NCBI GenBank assembly: GCA_017309015.1
Contig: JAEDAG010000001.1
Span: forward strand, 230,223-294,222
DNA: 64,000 bases
Reading direction: 5' to 3'
Origin: Faecalicatena absiana
Lineage (GTDB): Bacteria; Bacillota; Bacilli; Lactobacillales; Lactobacillaceae
A model generated the notes under the pieces. The model worked only from the letters and a program-made list of their open reading frames with translations, ran no database searches and was not told where the DNA came from. This document shows, piece after piece, positions 26,656-35,730 of the stretch. A program made the translations under genes and the position numbers. Position 1 is the stretch's first letter. Every line of letters starts with the position of its first letter.

Positions 26656-27898
26656 TCTTCTTCTCCTTCAGATAGTGCGGGTGGTAGCCCTTGTTCTTGT
26701 TCTTGCGCTTCTGGTGCTTTTTCTTTTTGCCCTTGTCCGCCTGCTTGCCCTGGCTCAGCTTGCCCTTGTCTTTTTCGGCCTTCTTTGCCGGCTTGTCCGT
26801 GCTCAGGCGGTAGCCAGCAAAGTAGACCCGCTGCAGCGTGATTTCCGGCACTTCTTCCAAAAGCTTCTTCAAATCGCGGAAGTCGTGGTCGTCGCCCAAG
26901 GTTACCACGTAGCCCTTCTGCTCCATCCGTCCCGTCCGGCCAGCCCGGTGGGTGTAGGTATTGACGTCTGCCGGGACTTCATAGTTGATGACGTAGGTCA
27001 GCTTGGGGATATCCAAGCCGCGCGCTGCCAGGTCAGTGGCCAGCAGCAGCTTGGTCTTGCCGCTGGCCAGGTCAGCCAGGGCTTTTTGCCGCTTGTCCTT
27101 GGACATTTCATTGTTCAGCATGGCAAATTTGGTCTTGGTATGGCCAAAAATCCGCGCGAAGCGGGTCATGCTTTCGTTTGAGTCAAAGAACAAAAGCCCG
27201 CGGAAGTGGTCCAGCTTGGTCAGTCTTTGCAGGAATTCAATCTTATGGCTGTTGTCCACCTGCAGGAAGTCGTGGTCGGTCTGGCTGCCCTGGTCCGGTC
27301 TGACGTCGACCAGGAGGAAGTTCCGGGCGAAAATTGCCTCAGCTTCCTTGGTGATCTGGGATTCCGTGGCCCCAAACAAAAGAATCTGGCTGCTGGACGG
27401 CAGGTTTTGCCCTAAAGAGCTTAAAAGGTCCAGCTTGGCAAATTCCAGGATGTCGTCGGCTTCATCGATGATCAAGGTCTTGATCTGCGCCAGCTTGATC
27501 CGTCCGCTGGAGAAGAAGTCAAAAAAGCGCCCTGGCGTGGCCACCAGCACCTCGGCCGTACCCTTCTTCAGCTTTTCATCCTGACGCTTGCGGTTGCCGG
27601 CCCCTACCAAAGCCAGGGTCTTTAAGCCCAATGCCTGGGCAAAGGGCTGGATCGCGTTGCGGATCTGTACGGCCAGCTCCGTCGTTGGCGCCAAAACGAC
27701 CATGGCATTTCTTTGCCCGGCCGTGACCCGTTCCAGGCTCGGCAAGGCATAAGCCAGGGTCTTCCCGGTCCCGGTCTTGGCCAGGCCAATCAGGCTGGCG
27801 CCGTGCTTGATAGCGTCAAAAGTCCGCTCCTGAATCAAAGTCGGCTTGCTTTTGCCGGTCTTCTCCAATACTGCTTGAATTTTCTCGTTATACATCAT
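26648..27898 (-). CDS. DEAD-box RNA helicase
   Basis: 416-residue ATP-dependent RNA helicase. Motif I AKTGTGKT, motif Ia/Ib (APTTELAVQ, ATPGR), motif II DEAD, motif III as GATES instead of SAT, and motif VI HRAGRTGR are present. The N-terminal Q-motif is short (PTLIQ). The C-terminal ~45 residues are almost entirely Lys-rich, a typical RNA-binding tail. The ATG overlaps the stop of the upstream GH25 gene. Likely roles are ribosome assembly or cold adaptation, by family. Confidence 0.92.
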   Translation of the reverse strand: MMYNEKIQAVLEKTGKSKPTLIQERTFDAIKHGASLIGLAKTGTGKTLAYALPSLERVTAGQRNAMVVLAPTTELAVQIRNAIQPFAQALGLKTLALVGAGNRKRQDEKLKKGTAEVLVATPGRFFDFFSSGRIKLAQIKTLIIDEADDILEFAKLDLLSSLGQNLPSSSQILLFGATESQITKEAEAIFARNFLLVDVRPDQGSQTDHDFLQVDNSHKIEFLQRLTKLDHFRGLLFFDSNESMTRFARIFGHTKTKFAMLNNEMSKDKRQKALADLASGKTKLLLATDLAARGLDIPKLTYVINYEVPADVNTYTHRAGRTGRMEQKGYVVTLGDDHDFRDLKKLLEEVPEITLQRVYFAGYRLSTDKPAKKAEKDKGKLSQGKQADKGKKKKHQKRKNKNKGYHPHYLKEKKSE

Positions 27899-28611
27899 TG
27901 CGTTAATCGTCCATATTTCTGTTCATACTGCTGACTGGTGCCCATATAGGCGTACATTGTCACGGGCCACTTGAGGCCGGTCACCCCGCTGACCTGCCCC
28001 TTGGTAGAATACTGCCAAAAGCAGTATTTCAGCTGGCTCGGGGTCTTTCGGTCCGTTGACAGGAACTCGCATCCTTTTGGAAAAAGCTTGGCATACTTGC
28101 TGTCGGCCCTGACCATAACCGTGCGGCGCTGCTTGAGCAAAAGCCGGCTCATCTGAGCCAGGCAGGTGAGAGCCGCGGCTGAGGGGTCGCTGCTGCCGGC
28201 ATCAAGCAAGACAGGCAGGCTGCCCAGCTGGCTGCCGGCCTTTTCCTCCAGGTACTTGACCTGCGAGCGGGCCGACTGGCGCGAGTCAACCTTGACCCGG
28301 GTGCCGTAAGCCAGCTTGCTGCCCTTGAGCTTCTTTCTAAAAGTTAGATAGGAACGATCAAACTCCCGCTTGCCGGTCGTGGCCTGCAGGTAGACGAAAG
28401 AAACCCCATTTTGCTGCAGCCGCTCCAGCCTGACCGCGGTCTGCCGCTGATCCAGGCCGATGCCCACCGTGCTCTGCGAGGACCCGTGAGGCAAAGTCGT
28501 CTGGGCCCGGTAATTGGATATGCCATAAGCGAGCAAGGCCAGGGCCGCGATTAAAAAGCTGATAATCGCCGGCAAGGTTGCCCGGTGTTTAAAGTGTCGA
28601 TTTTGGTCCAT
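27895..28611 (-). CDS. GH25-like membrane-anchored protein with degenerate active site
   Basis: 238-residue protein with an N-terminal membrane anchor (about 12-30) and a GH25 lysozyme-like barrel. The start GIGLDQRQTA, FVYLQATTG and the late FWQYSTKGQVSGV match the family layout, but the catalytic DxE after the PVLLD strand reads LLDAGSS: Asp137 is kept and the Glu is Gly139. The FVY(I/L)KATEG segment also lacks its Glu. Muramidase activity is therefore doubtful; peptidoglycan binding remains possible. First gene of a three-gene overlapping array with the helicase and EIIC. Confidence 0.75.
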   Translation of the reverse strand: MDQNRHFKHRATLPAIISFLIAALALLAYGISNYRAQTTLPHGSSQSTVGIGLDQRQTAVRLERLQQNGVSFVYLQATTGKREFDRSYLTFRKKLKGSKLAYGTRVKVDSRQSARSQVKYLEEKAGSQLGSLPVLLDAGSSDPSAAALTCLAQMSRLLLKQRRTVMVRADSKYAKLFPKGCEFLSTDRKTPSQLKYCFWQYSTKGQVSGVTGLKWPVTMYAYMGTSQQYEQKYGRLTQ

Positions 28612-28782
28612 CTCTGCCTCCTGCTTTCATTTTATACAACAAAACAGGCCCTGTCATATCAAATTGCTTCAGTCAGCACTGAAAAGCGCCAATTGCTAAA
28701 GACCAGACCCATTGACGGTTTCTAGATATAGTAAATTTAAGTTATAATAATAAGCATCAAGAAATTAATCGAGGTAAAAAAA

Positions 28783-30084
28783 TTGCAAAGACAGATTTCC
28801 TTTGGCCAGGCGCTGGCAACCGTGGTTGGTTCCGTCATCGGGGCTGGCGTTTTCTTTAAAATCGGCACCATTACCCAGCAGACCGGGTCCCCGTCCATGA
28901 CTATTTTCGTCTGGATTCTGGCCGGACTCATCTCCATCTGTTCCGGGCTGACGGTCTCTGAAATCGCGGCTGCTTTGAACGTCAACGGGGCCATTGAATA
29001 CCTGGACTACACTTATGGCAATATCTGGGGCTTTCTTTTTGGCTGGGCGGAAATGACCGTCTATTTTCCGGCCCAGATCGCGGCCTTGTCCGCCATCTTC
29101 GGCGAGCAGTTCGTGACCCTGCTGGGCCTGAAAGGACTTGACTCCAAATGGGTCGCGCTGGCCCTGGTCCTCTTCTTGCTGGGGATCAACCTCCTGGGCA
29201 CCAAAGCCGCGGCCAGGATGCAAGCGGTCGTGACCGTCATCAAGCTGATCCCTTTGGCCTTGATCATCTTCTTCGGCTTCTTAAACCCGCATCCCGTGGC
29301 CGTCTCCTTGTTCCCGCCGGCGCCAGGAGCAGACCAGTCCTGGCTTGGCGCGGTCAGCCAGGGGCTCTTGTCTGCCCTTTTTGCCTTTGAAGGCTGGATC
29401 ATCGTGACCAACCTGGCCAAAGAGGTGCGCGATCCCACAAAGGACTTGTCCAGAGCCATCATCATCGGCTTGAGCGTCGTCACCGTCATCTACGTGCTGA
29501 TCAACTACGCCTTTATGACCGTGCTGCCTTTTGGCAAGATTGTCGGCAACCAGAATACGGCTTTCTATGCCTCCTTGCGCCTTTTCGGCCCAGTTGGCGG
29601 GAAACTCGTCACGACCGGGATCCTGATCTCAGTCTACGGGGCCTGCAATGGCTTCATGCTGACCGGGATTCGGACGCCCTTTATCCTGGCCCATGCTGGC
29701 CGCCTGCCCTTTTCCAGCAAATTGGGCCGCTCCTCTGTGAGAACTGGCGTCCCGGTCTTCTCCGCCCTGCTCGTGGACGCGATTGCCCTGGTCATGATCG
29801 CCCTGGGGAGCTTTGACATCCTGACCGATATGCTGGTCTTCGTGATGTGGACCTTCACCACCCTGCTCTCCGTGGCCGTCTTTATCCTGCGCAAGAGAGA
29901 GCCGGAACTGGAGCGGCCCTTCAAGGCGCCCGGCTACCCGTTCATCCCCTTGATTTCCGTCATTGGCGGCTTATTCATCATCGTGATGACCGTCATCAAC
30001 CAGTTCGTCTTATCAGTCATCGGCCTGGGGCTGACTCTGCTGGGACTGCCAATTTACTACTGGGTCAAGATGACCAGGGATTGA
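28783..30084 (+). CDS. APC-family amino acid permease
   Basis: 433-residue transporter with 12 hydrophobic spans. The unwound first helix VVGSVIGAGVFFKIG is the APC signature; FAFEGWIIVTNLAKEV and PELERPFKAPGYPFIP suit the LAT/SteT-like group (amino acid exchange). The start is TTG (28783) with GAGGT 7 nt upstream; a TATAAT lies at 28743-28748. Substrate is not predictable. Confidence 0.9.
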   Translation: MQRQISFGQALATVVGSVIGAGVFFKIGTITQQTGSPSMTIFVWILAGLISICSGLTVSEIAAALNVNGAIEYLDYTYGNIWGFLFGWAEMTVYFPAQIAALSAIFGEQFVTLLGLKGLDSKWVALALVLFLLGINLLGTKAAARMQAVVTVIKLIPLALIIFFGFLNPHPVAVSLFPPAPGADQSWLGAVSQGLLSALFAFEGWIIVTNLAKEVRDPTKDLSRAIIIGLSVVTVIYVLINYAFMTVLPFGKIVGNQNTAFYASLRLFGPVGGKLVTTGILISVYGACNGFMLTGIRTPFILAHAGRLPFSSKLGRSSVRTGVPVFSALLVDAIALVMIALGSFDILTDMLVFVMWTFTTLLSVAVFILRKREPELERPFKAPGYPFIPLISVIGGLFIIVMTVINQFVLSVIGLGLTLLGLPIYYWVKMTRD

Positions 30085-30103
30085 GCTTTTCAATACAACA
30101 AGA

Positions 30104-30138
30104 AAAAACGATCCAGTTCAAGTGAACTGGATCGTTTT
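30104..30138. terminator. bidirectional terminator
   Basis: AAAACGATCCAGTTC and GAACTGGATCGTTTT around a 4-nt loop, between the convergent permease and hpt. Confidence 0.92.
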
Positions 30139-30199
30139 CTATATGCGAACAAAATTATAGACTTTAGGAATTGCCAATTAATGCCTGCTGGTCCAAGAA

Positions 30200-30775
30200 C
30201 TAGTTGTCGTTTTCGTGCTTCTTGCTGAATTCTTCAACGACTTGCGGCTTGATCACGCCAACGTATGGCAGGTTGCGGTAAAGACCGGCAAAGTCCATCC
30301 CGTAGCCGATGACGAATTCGTTGCCCACGTGGGTGCCGTAGTATTCAACTTCGACTTCAGTAGTCCGGCGGGCGGTCTTGTTCAAGAGCACGCAGCACTT
30401 GACGGACTTGGCGCCGCGCTTGATCATTTCGTCCTTCATGAACTTCAAGGTCAGCCCCGTGTCGACGATGTCTTCCACGATCAAGACGTCGCGGCCGGTC
30501 ACGTCAGCTTCCAGGTCGTGGGTTACGGTAATCTTGCCGCTTGATTCAGTGCCGTTGCCGTAGCTGGAAACGTCGATAAAGTCGATGTCGCAAGGCAGAT
30601 CCATCTTCTTTAGCAAGTCGACCATGAAGAAGATTGCCCCCTTCAAGGCCCCAACGACCAAGACCCGCTTGCCGGCGTAATCCTTGGTCAATTGCTTGCC
30701 CAGGCGGGTGGTCATTTCATCAATGTCTTCTTCGCTAAACAACTTGTGGTCTACTGCATCGTGAATACTCTTCAT
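30200..30775 (-). CDS. hpt: hypoxanthine-guanine phosphoribosyltransferase
   Basis: 191-residue purine salvage enzyme. The PRPP-binding loop VLIVEDIVDTGLT lies at 97-109, and the flexible SSYGNGTESSG loop at 70-80. It converts hypoxanthine or guanine plus PRPP to IMP or GMP. A minus-strand extended -10 (TGGTATAAT; 30857-30862) gives an ~80-nt leader. It complements the nucleoside hydrolase at 35.7-36.7 kb, which would supply free bases. Confidence 0.95.
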   Translation of the reverse strand: MKSIHDAVDHKLFSEEDIDEMTTRLGKQLTKDYAGKRVLVVGALKGAIFFMVDLLKKMDLPCDIDFIDVSSYGNGTESSGKITVTHDLEADVTGRDVLIVEDIVDTGLTLKFMKDEMIKRGAKSVKCCVLLNKTARRTTEVEVEYYGTHVGNEFVIGYGMDFAGLYRNLPYVGVIKPQVVEEFSKKHENDN

Positions 30776-30876
30776 TATCTGACTTCCTCAATAAAAAATT
30801 ATCCTAATTCCGTACCAATACCGTACGTAAAGACTAGCTTCAATTAATATATTCAGATTATACCATTAATTACGAA

Positions 30877-30913
30877 AAAAGAGGCAATTTTCTCCAAGAA
30901 AATTGCCTCTTTT
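30877..30913. terminator. terminator after the DUF21/CBS gene
   Basis: AAAAGAGGCAATTTTC and GAAAATTGCCTCTTTT around a 5-nt loop. It lies between the hpt promoter region and the end of the next minus-strand gene. Confidence 0.9.
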
Positions 30914-30920
30914 CAGAATT

Positions 30921-32267
30921 TTAAGCTTCTTTTTTGGTCTGATCGTTTGCCTTTAGCTTTTCCACAACGAACCAGCGCATGAAGCCCTGCTGGATGTCCT
31001 CCAAGGTAAAGCGGTAGCCCTCAAATTCAACCGCGTCGCCCTTCTTCAGGTTCGGGTACTGCTCCATCATATAGCCGCCAATGGTGATGATGTCGCTATC
31101 TTGGAAGCACTTGAGGTTCTGGTGGAAGTAGCGCTCAAAGTCATATAGGGTCGTCTTCCCTGAAACATGAATCTCGCCTTCGCCGTTCTTGATGATGTAT
31201 TCATCGGAGACGTCATCGATTTCGTCCTTGACCGAGCCGAAGAGCTCTTCGTAAATATCCTTGTCAGTCACGATCCCCGAGGTCCCGCCGTATTCATCCA
31301 CGACCAAGACGATTGGCGTGTGCTTGCTGATCATTTCCCGCAAGATATCCTGAATCGGCATGGATTCCGGAACCGTGATGATGGTCCGGTTGATCCGGCT
31401 GACCGGAACGGAAGCATCCGTCCGGCTCTGCTGGACGATATCGTAGGCATAGACGTAGCCTACCACGTCGTCCTTGTCATTGTCTCTGACGACTGGGAAA
31501 CGGCTGTAGCCGTCATCCAGATACTTCTTCAGAGCCGTCTCGACCGTTTCGGTCGCGTCTAGAACCGTCAGACGGGTCCGGTCAGTCATGATGTCCTTGG
31601 CCACCTTGTCGTTAAGCTCAAAGGCCCGTTCCATGTAGGTCAAGTCTTCCTTGTCCAGGGCCCCGCCATGAACGGCGTTCTTGGACAGGCGGATGATTTC
31701 TGACTGCGAGTAGACCTCATTCTCCTCATCAGCCGGCTTGAAGCCCATCAGCTTCAAGATGCCCGCGCTGCTCGTGTTCAAAAGCCAGACGAAGGGATAT
31801 ACGATCGTGTGGAAGAGGTGCAGCGGCGTTACGATCCCCATCAGCATCTTCAATGGCTGATCAATGGCAATGTTCTTTGGCACGACTTCCGTCAAGACGA
31901 CTTCCAGGTAGGTCAGGAAGATCACGCCCAGCAAAGCCCCCAAAGTATCGACCAGGTGCTGGTTCATGGGCGTCAGCTTCAAGAGCCGCTCAAAAATGGT
32001 GGACAAGGTGTCCGCCCCAAACCAGCCCAGGATAACGCCGACCAGCGTGGTCCCAACCTGGGTCGTGGACAGGTACTCGTTCAAGTTGTGAGTCATGTGC
32101 AAGGCCCGCTTCAGCTTCTTGACGTTGCCGTCTTTATTGGCAATCTTGTCCTCCAGCTGGCTTGGCCGCACTTGGACCAGGGCAAATTCCGCGGCCACGA
32201 AGAAGGCCGCGAACACAAAGATTATTAGAATAGCAAGTAAATTTATCCAGATTTGCGTCGTACTCAT
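30921..32267 (-). CDS. DUF21/CBS/CorC_HlyC (hemolysin-like) membrane protein
   Basis: 448-residue CNNM/CorC-type protein: DUF21 domain with about four helices (1-190), CBS pair (about 205-330, KDIMTDRTRLTVLD and VVDEYGGTSGIVTDKDIYEELFG), and a CorC_HlyC domain (345-435). Relatives are proposed Mg2+ exporters. The shorter paralogue at 10225-11151 has the same cytosolic half only. Confidence 0.92.
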   Translation of the reverse strand: MSTTQIWINLLAILIIFVFAAFFVAAEFALVQVRPSQLEDKIANKDGNVKKLKRALHMTHNLNEYLSTTQVGTTLVGVILGWFGADTLSTIFERLLKLTPMNQHLVDTLGALLGVIFLTYLEVVLTEVVPKNIAIDQPLKMLMGIVTPLHLFHTIVYPFVWLLNTSSAGILKLMGFKPADEENEVYSQSEIIRLSKNAVHGGALDKEDLTYMERAFELNDKVAKDIMTDRTRLTVLDATETVETALKKYLDDGYSRFPVVRDNDKDDVVGYVYAYDIVQQSRTDASVPVSRINRTIITVPESMPIQDILREMISKHTPIVLVVDEYGGTSGIVTDKDIYEELFGSVKDEIDDVSDEYIIKNGEGEIHVSGKTTLYDFERYFHQNLKCFQDSDIITIGGYMMEQYPNLKKGDAVEFEGYRFTLEDIQQGFMRWFVVEKLKANDQTKKEA

Positions 32268-32349
32268 CTAAGTCACCTAATTTATTATTGAATGCTCTAT
32301 GCCTATTTTAACATTCTTTTTCACAAAGTTGCCCTAGCTGACCAAAATA

Positions 32350-32382
32350 TAGGCCAAAAAAGGAGCCGTGGGGCTCCTTTTA
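32350..32382 (-). terminator. terminator of xpkA
   Basis: AAAAGGAGCC and GGCTCCTTTT around a 4-nt loop just after the phosphoketolase stop on the minus strand. Confidence 0.85.
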
Positions 32383-32408
32383 GGCTTATTCAGCTTGTTT
32401 TCGCTGGC

Positions 32409-34811
32409 TTAGTCATCCAAGCCGCGCCAGTGCCACTCAGTGACTTCCGGAATATCGGTCCCATTGTCGCGGATGTAGTCGTGGTGCTTGGCCAGCAGGC
32501 GGTCCATCTCATCGATAAAGGCCGCGCTCTTGTCCTTGAGGGCTGGGATCTGCTCAACCGCGTCCTTGGCCAGGTCAAAGCGGTCAAGGTGGTTCAAGAC
32601 CCGCATGTCAAACGGCGTCGTAATGTCCCCGTTTTCTTCATAGCAGTGGATGGAGACGTTGTAGCGCTTGCGGGCAAACCAAATGGCTTCCATCATGGTC
32701 TTGTAGCCGTGCCAGGCAAAAATGGTCGGCACGTCGCTTGGGAAGAGCCGGTCGAATTCCTCCTGGGAGATGGCGGCTGGGTTGTCCTTTGGCGCCATCA
32801 GCTTCATCACGTCGACCACGTTGATGTAGCGAATCTTCAAGTCTGGGAAATGCCGGTGCAGAATGTCGATCGCGGCTAAGGTTTCCATGGTCGGCTCGGT
32901 TTCAGTCGAAGCAAAGACGACGTCTGGCTTGGCATCCTTGTCGGTTGAGGCCCAGTCAACGTAGCCCAAGCCTTGGCTGACCAGCTTGGCGGCTTCGGCA
33001 GCCGTGAACCATTGCGGCCGCTCCTGCTTGGAAGTTACCAGGAGGTTGATGCATTCCCGGTCGCGGAAGGCCTTGTCGGCTACGGCCAGCAGGGTGTTGG
33101 TGTCGGCTGGCAGGTATTCATGGATCAGGTCTGGCCGGTTCTTTTCAAACAAGTGGGTCAACAGACCTGGATCTTGGTGGGTGTAGCCGTTGTGATCCTG
33201 CTGGAAGACGGTTGACGTAGCCACGAAGTTCAATGATGGGTAATCGCGGCGCCAGTACTGCTCCTTAGCCTTGCGCAGCCACTTCATGTGCTGGGTCAGC
33301 ATGGAGTCGACCACGCGCCCGAAGGCCTCGTAAGTGGCAAAGAAGCCGTGGCGGCCAGTCAAGACGTAGCCTTCCAGCATCCCCTCGTCCTGGTGTTCTG
33401 ACAGCTGGGAGTCGATCAGACGCCCCTGGGCAGCCAGGTTTTCGTCATTTGGCTCATGAATGTCGTCTTCCCATTGCCGCTTTTCCTGGTCAAGGAAGTC
33501 AAACAGGCGGTTGGACTTGGATTCGTCTGGCCCAAAGCCGCGGAAGCTGCTTGGGTTCAGCTCGGCCACCTTGGTCAGGTACTTGGCCCATTCCACCATG
33601 TCTTGGGCGCTCTTGGAGCCTGGCTTGCCCACTTTCAGGGCATAGTCACGCCAGTCAGGCAGGTTCAGGCGCTTAGGATTGAGCCCGCCGTTGGTTACCG
33701 GGTTCATAGCCATTCTTTGGTCGCCGTGAACCGCGTTTTCCAGAACCAAGGCGGTTGGGTAGCCATTTTCATCGAACAGTTCTTCCGGCTTGTAGCTCTT
33801 CAGCCAGTCCAGCAGCAGCTCCTTGTGGTCCATGTGCTTCTGGTCGACTGGGATTGGAATCTGGTGGGCCCGGAAGGAGTTCTCGATCGGCTGGCCATCA
33901 AGGTCGAATTGCGGACCAGTCCAGCCCTTTGGGCACTGGAAGATGAGCAGCGGCCAGTGGGCAAAGGATTCATCCCCGTTTTCGCGGGCCCGCTTCTGGA
34001 TGGCCTTGATGTCTTCAATGATGGCATCCATGGTCTTGGCCATTTCTTCATGGATCTGGCCAATCTCCTTCATTCCGTCAAAGCGCCCGCCCTTGAAGGT
34101 GGAGACGAAGTAAGGCTTCCAGCCCATCCCTTCAAAGTACTTGGTCAATTCTTCATCGCTCATGCGGGAAGTGATGGTCGGGTTGGAAATCTTGAAGCCG
34201 TTGACCTGCAGGATTGGCAAGACGGCACCATCCTTGACCGGGTTGATGAAGCGGTTGGCAAACCAGCCGGCAGCCAGCGGACCGGTTTCAGCTTCCCCGT
34301 CGCCGATTTCAGTTGCGGCAATCACGTCCGGATTGTCCAATATGGCACCGGTCGCGTGGGAGAGCGAGTAGCCCAGTTCCCCGCCTTCGTGGATTGAGCC
34401 TGGAGTTTCCGGAGCCGCGTGGGAAGCCACGCCGCCTGGGAAGCTGAAGCGCTTGAAGAGCTTGGCCATGCCGGCCTCGTCCTGGGTGATTTCCGGGTAG
34501 CGCTCAGTGTATGACCCATCCAGGTATGAGTTGGAAACCATGACCTGGCCGCCGTGGCCGGAGCCTTCAATGTAGAACATGTTCAAGTCATACTTCTTGA
34601 TCACCCGGTTCAAGTGGGCGTAAATGAAGTTTTGCGGCGCGATCGTGCCCCAGTGGCCAACCGGCTTGATTTTCACGTCTTCAGCCGTCAGTTCTTGCTT
34701 CAAAAGCGGGTTCTTCAGCAGGAACAACTGGCCAACAGACAGGTAGTTGGCTGCCCGCCACCAGGCGTCAACGCTCTTCAAGTAGTCTTTTGAGTCATAG
34801 TCAACAGTCAT
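32409..34811 (-). CDS. xpkA: xylulose-5-phosphate/fructose-6-phosphate phosphoketolase
   Basis: 800-residue thiamine-diphosphate enzyme splitting xylulose-5-P with phosphate to acetyl-P and glyceraldehyde-3-P. Diagnostic segments are [42 protein letters not shown] and the TPP-binding [11 protein letters not shown]. Full length for the family. It is separated from gntR by a terminator and has its own strong promoter with palindromes around it. Presence in a species described as homofermentative suggests a dedicated route for ribose from nucleosides. Confidence 0.97.
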   Translation of the reverse strand: MTVDYDSKDYLKSVDAWWRAANYLSVGQLFLLKNPLLKQELTAEDVKIKPVGHWGTIAPQNFIYAHLNRVIKKYDLNMFYIEGSGHGGQVMVSNSYLDGSYTERYPEITQDEAGMAKLFKRFSFPGGVASHAAPETPGSIHEGGELGYSLSHATGAILDNPDVIAATEIGDGEAETGPLAAGWFANRFINPVKDGAVLPILQVNGFKISNPTITSRMSDEELTKYFEGMGWKPYFVSTFKGGRFDGMKEIGQIHEEMAKTMDAIIEDIKAIQKRARENGDESFAHWPLLIFQCPKGWTGPQFDLDGQPIENSFRAHQIPIPVDQKHMDHKELLLDWLKSYKPEELFDENGYPTALVLENAVHGDQRMAMNPVTNGGLNPKRLNLPDWRDYALKVGKPGSKSAQDMVEWAKYLTKVAELNPSSFRGFGPDESKSNRLFDFLDQEKRQWEDDIHEPNDENLAAQGRLIDSQLSEHQDEGMLEGYVLTGRHGFFATYEAFGRVVDSMLTQHMKWLRKAKEQYWRRDYPSLNFVATSTVFQQDHNGYTHQDPGLLTHLFEKNRPDLIHEYLPADTNTLLAVADKAFRDRECINLLVTSKQERPQWFTAAEAAKLVSQGLGYVDWASTDKDAKPDVVFASTETEPTMETLAAIDILHRHFPDLKIRYINVVDVMKLMAPKDNPAAISQEEFDRLFPSDVPTIFAWHGYKTMMEAIWFARKRYNVSIHCYEENGDITTPFDMRVLNHLDRFDLAKDAVEQIPALKDKSAAFIDEMDRLLAKHHDYIRDNGTDIPEVTEWHWRGLDD

Positions 34812-34881
34812 GATTTATCTTCTCCTTTGCAATTCGCGAAGCACTGGCTCTGCCAATTTCTCAATCGTTATCTATGCTTTA

Positions 34882-34938
34882 ATCATACTCAGTTTATAAA
34901 TTGATGTCAATTTATTTGATAATTGGTAGTACCCAATT
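34882..34938 (-). promoter_or_regulatory. xpkA promoter with candidate GntR operators
   Basis: Minus strand: -35 TTGACA (34905-34910), exact 17-nt spacer, -10 TATGAT (34882-34887). A perfect inverted repeat AAATTGA-tg-TCAATTT (34898-34913) overlaps the -35. A second, AATTGG-tagtac-CCAATT (34921-34938), with an inner GGTAgTACC typical in shape of GntR/HutC sites, lies just upstream. The adjacent gntR gene is the obvious candidate binder; this is inference. Confidence 0.75.
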
Positions 34939-34952
34939 TAACCATTTTTTAC

Positions 34953-34987
34953 AAAAAAAGACCAGCCATGGAAAATTCCATGACTGG
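34953..34987 (-). terminator. terminator of the iunH-gntR unit
   Basis: CCAGCCATGG and CCATGACTGG (one mismatch) with an A/T loop; the minus strand continues with seven T. Confidence 0.85.
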
Positions 34988-34992
34988 CGTGC

Positions 34993-35715
34993 CTAATTCA
35001 AGTTGACGAAAGTATTAAAGCGCATGTATTTGTAGTGAACCCGCATCGTGGACACTTCAAAAGGCGTCCCATCAGCTAAAAAGAAGATCCCGGACACGAC
35101 GCCGACCGGCTCAGTTGCCTTGAGCTGCAATTGGGCCTGATCCTCCGCGCTTGACGGCTCAACCGTGATCGTCAGGTAGGACTTGGTCACGTCCTGGCCC
35201 TGGTCGCTTTGCAGGTAGTTAAACAAAGAGCCTTGCAGAATATCGTCGTTGAGCTCCGGCGCGATCTTGATCGGCACGAAGCCCTCTTCAATCAGGAAAG
35301 GCTGGTCATCCAGGAAGCGCAGGCGCTTAAACTGGTAGACAAAGTCGTTTTCATTCAAAAAGAGGTCCTGGGCCGTTTCGGGACTGGCCTTGACGGCCCG
35401 GAAATCCAAGAGCTTGATTGACTGCTTTTTGCCTGGAGCCGTAAAGCTGTCGGTCAGCCCCAGGTTGGAGCCTTCATAGCGGAACATGGACTGGTTCTTT
35501 AAGTAGAGCGGGTTGATGAAGGTCCCGCTGCCCCGCTTCTTAAAGACGATCCCCTGGCGCTCCAACAGCTCCAGGGCCCGCTTCATCGAAGTCCGGCTGA
35601 CTTGGTAGTAGTCTGCCAGACTTCGCTCGTCTGGCAGCCGCATCCCCTCGTACCTGCGGGCCATGATATTCTGCTTAATATCATGCATTACTCTGCGGTA
35701 TACGTAATCTGCCAT
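34993..35715 (-). CDS. GntR/HutC-family transcriptional regulator
   Basis: 240-residue regulator: winged helix (about 1-68; RLPDERSLADYYQVSRTSMKRALELLERQGIV and the GSGTFI wing) and a UTRA effector domain (about 85-235). HutC-type UTRA domains usually bind sugar phosphates or similar ligands. It lies 15 nt after the nucleoside hydrolase gene and just before xpkA, so it probably senses a pentose phosphate or nucleoside and controls both. Ligand is unknown. Confidence 0.9.
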   Translation of the reverse strand: MADYVYRRVMHDIKQNIMARRYEGMRLPDERSLADYYQVSRTSMKRALELLERQGIVFKKRGSGTFINPLYLKNQSMFRYEGSNLGLTDSFTAPGKKQSIKLLDFRAVKASPETAQDLFLNENDFVYQFKRLRFLDDQPFLIEEGFVPIKIAPELNDDILQGSLFNYLQSDQGQDVTKSYLTITVEPSSAEDQAQLQLKATEPVGVVSGIFFLADGTPFEVSTMRVHYKYMRFNTFVNLN

Positions 35716-35730
35716 CTGATCACCTGCCTG

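Noticed and set aside
33456-34397. 313-codon plus-strand open frame opposite xpkA
   Set aside because: Antisense shadow of phosphoketolase; no Shine-Dalgarno or family features.
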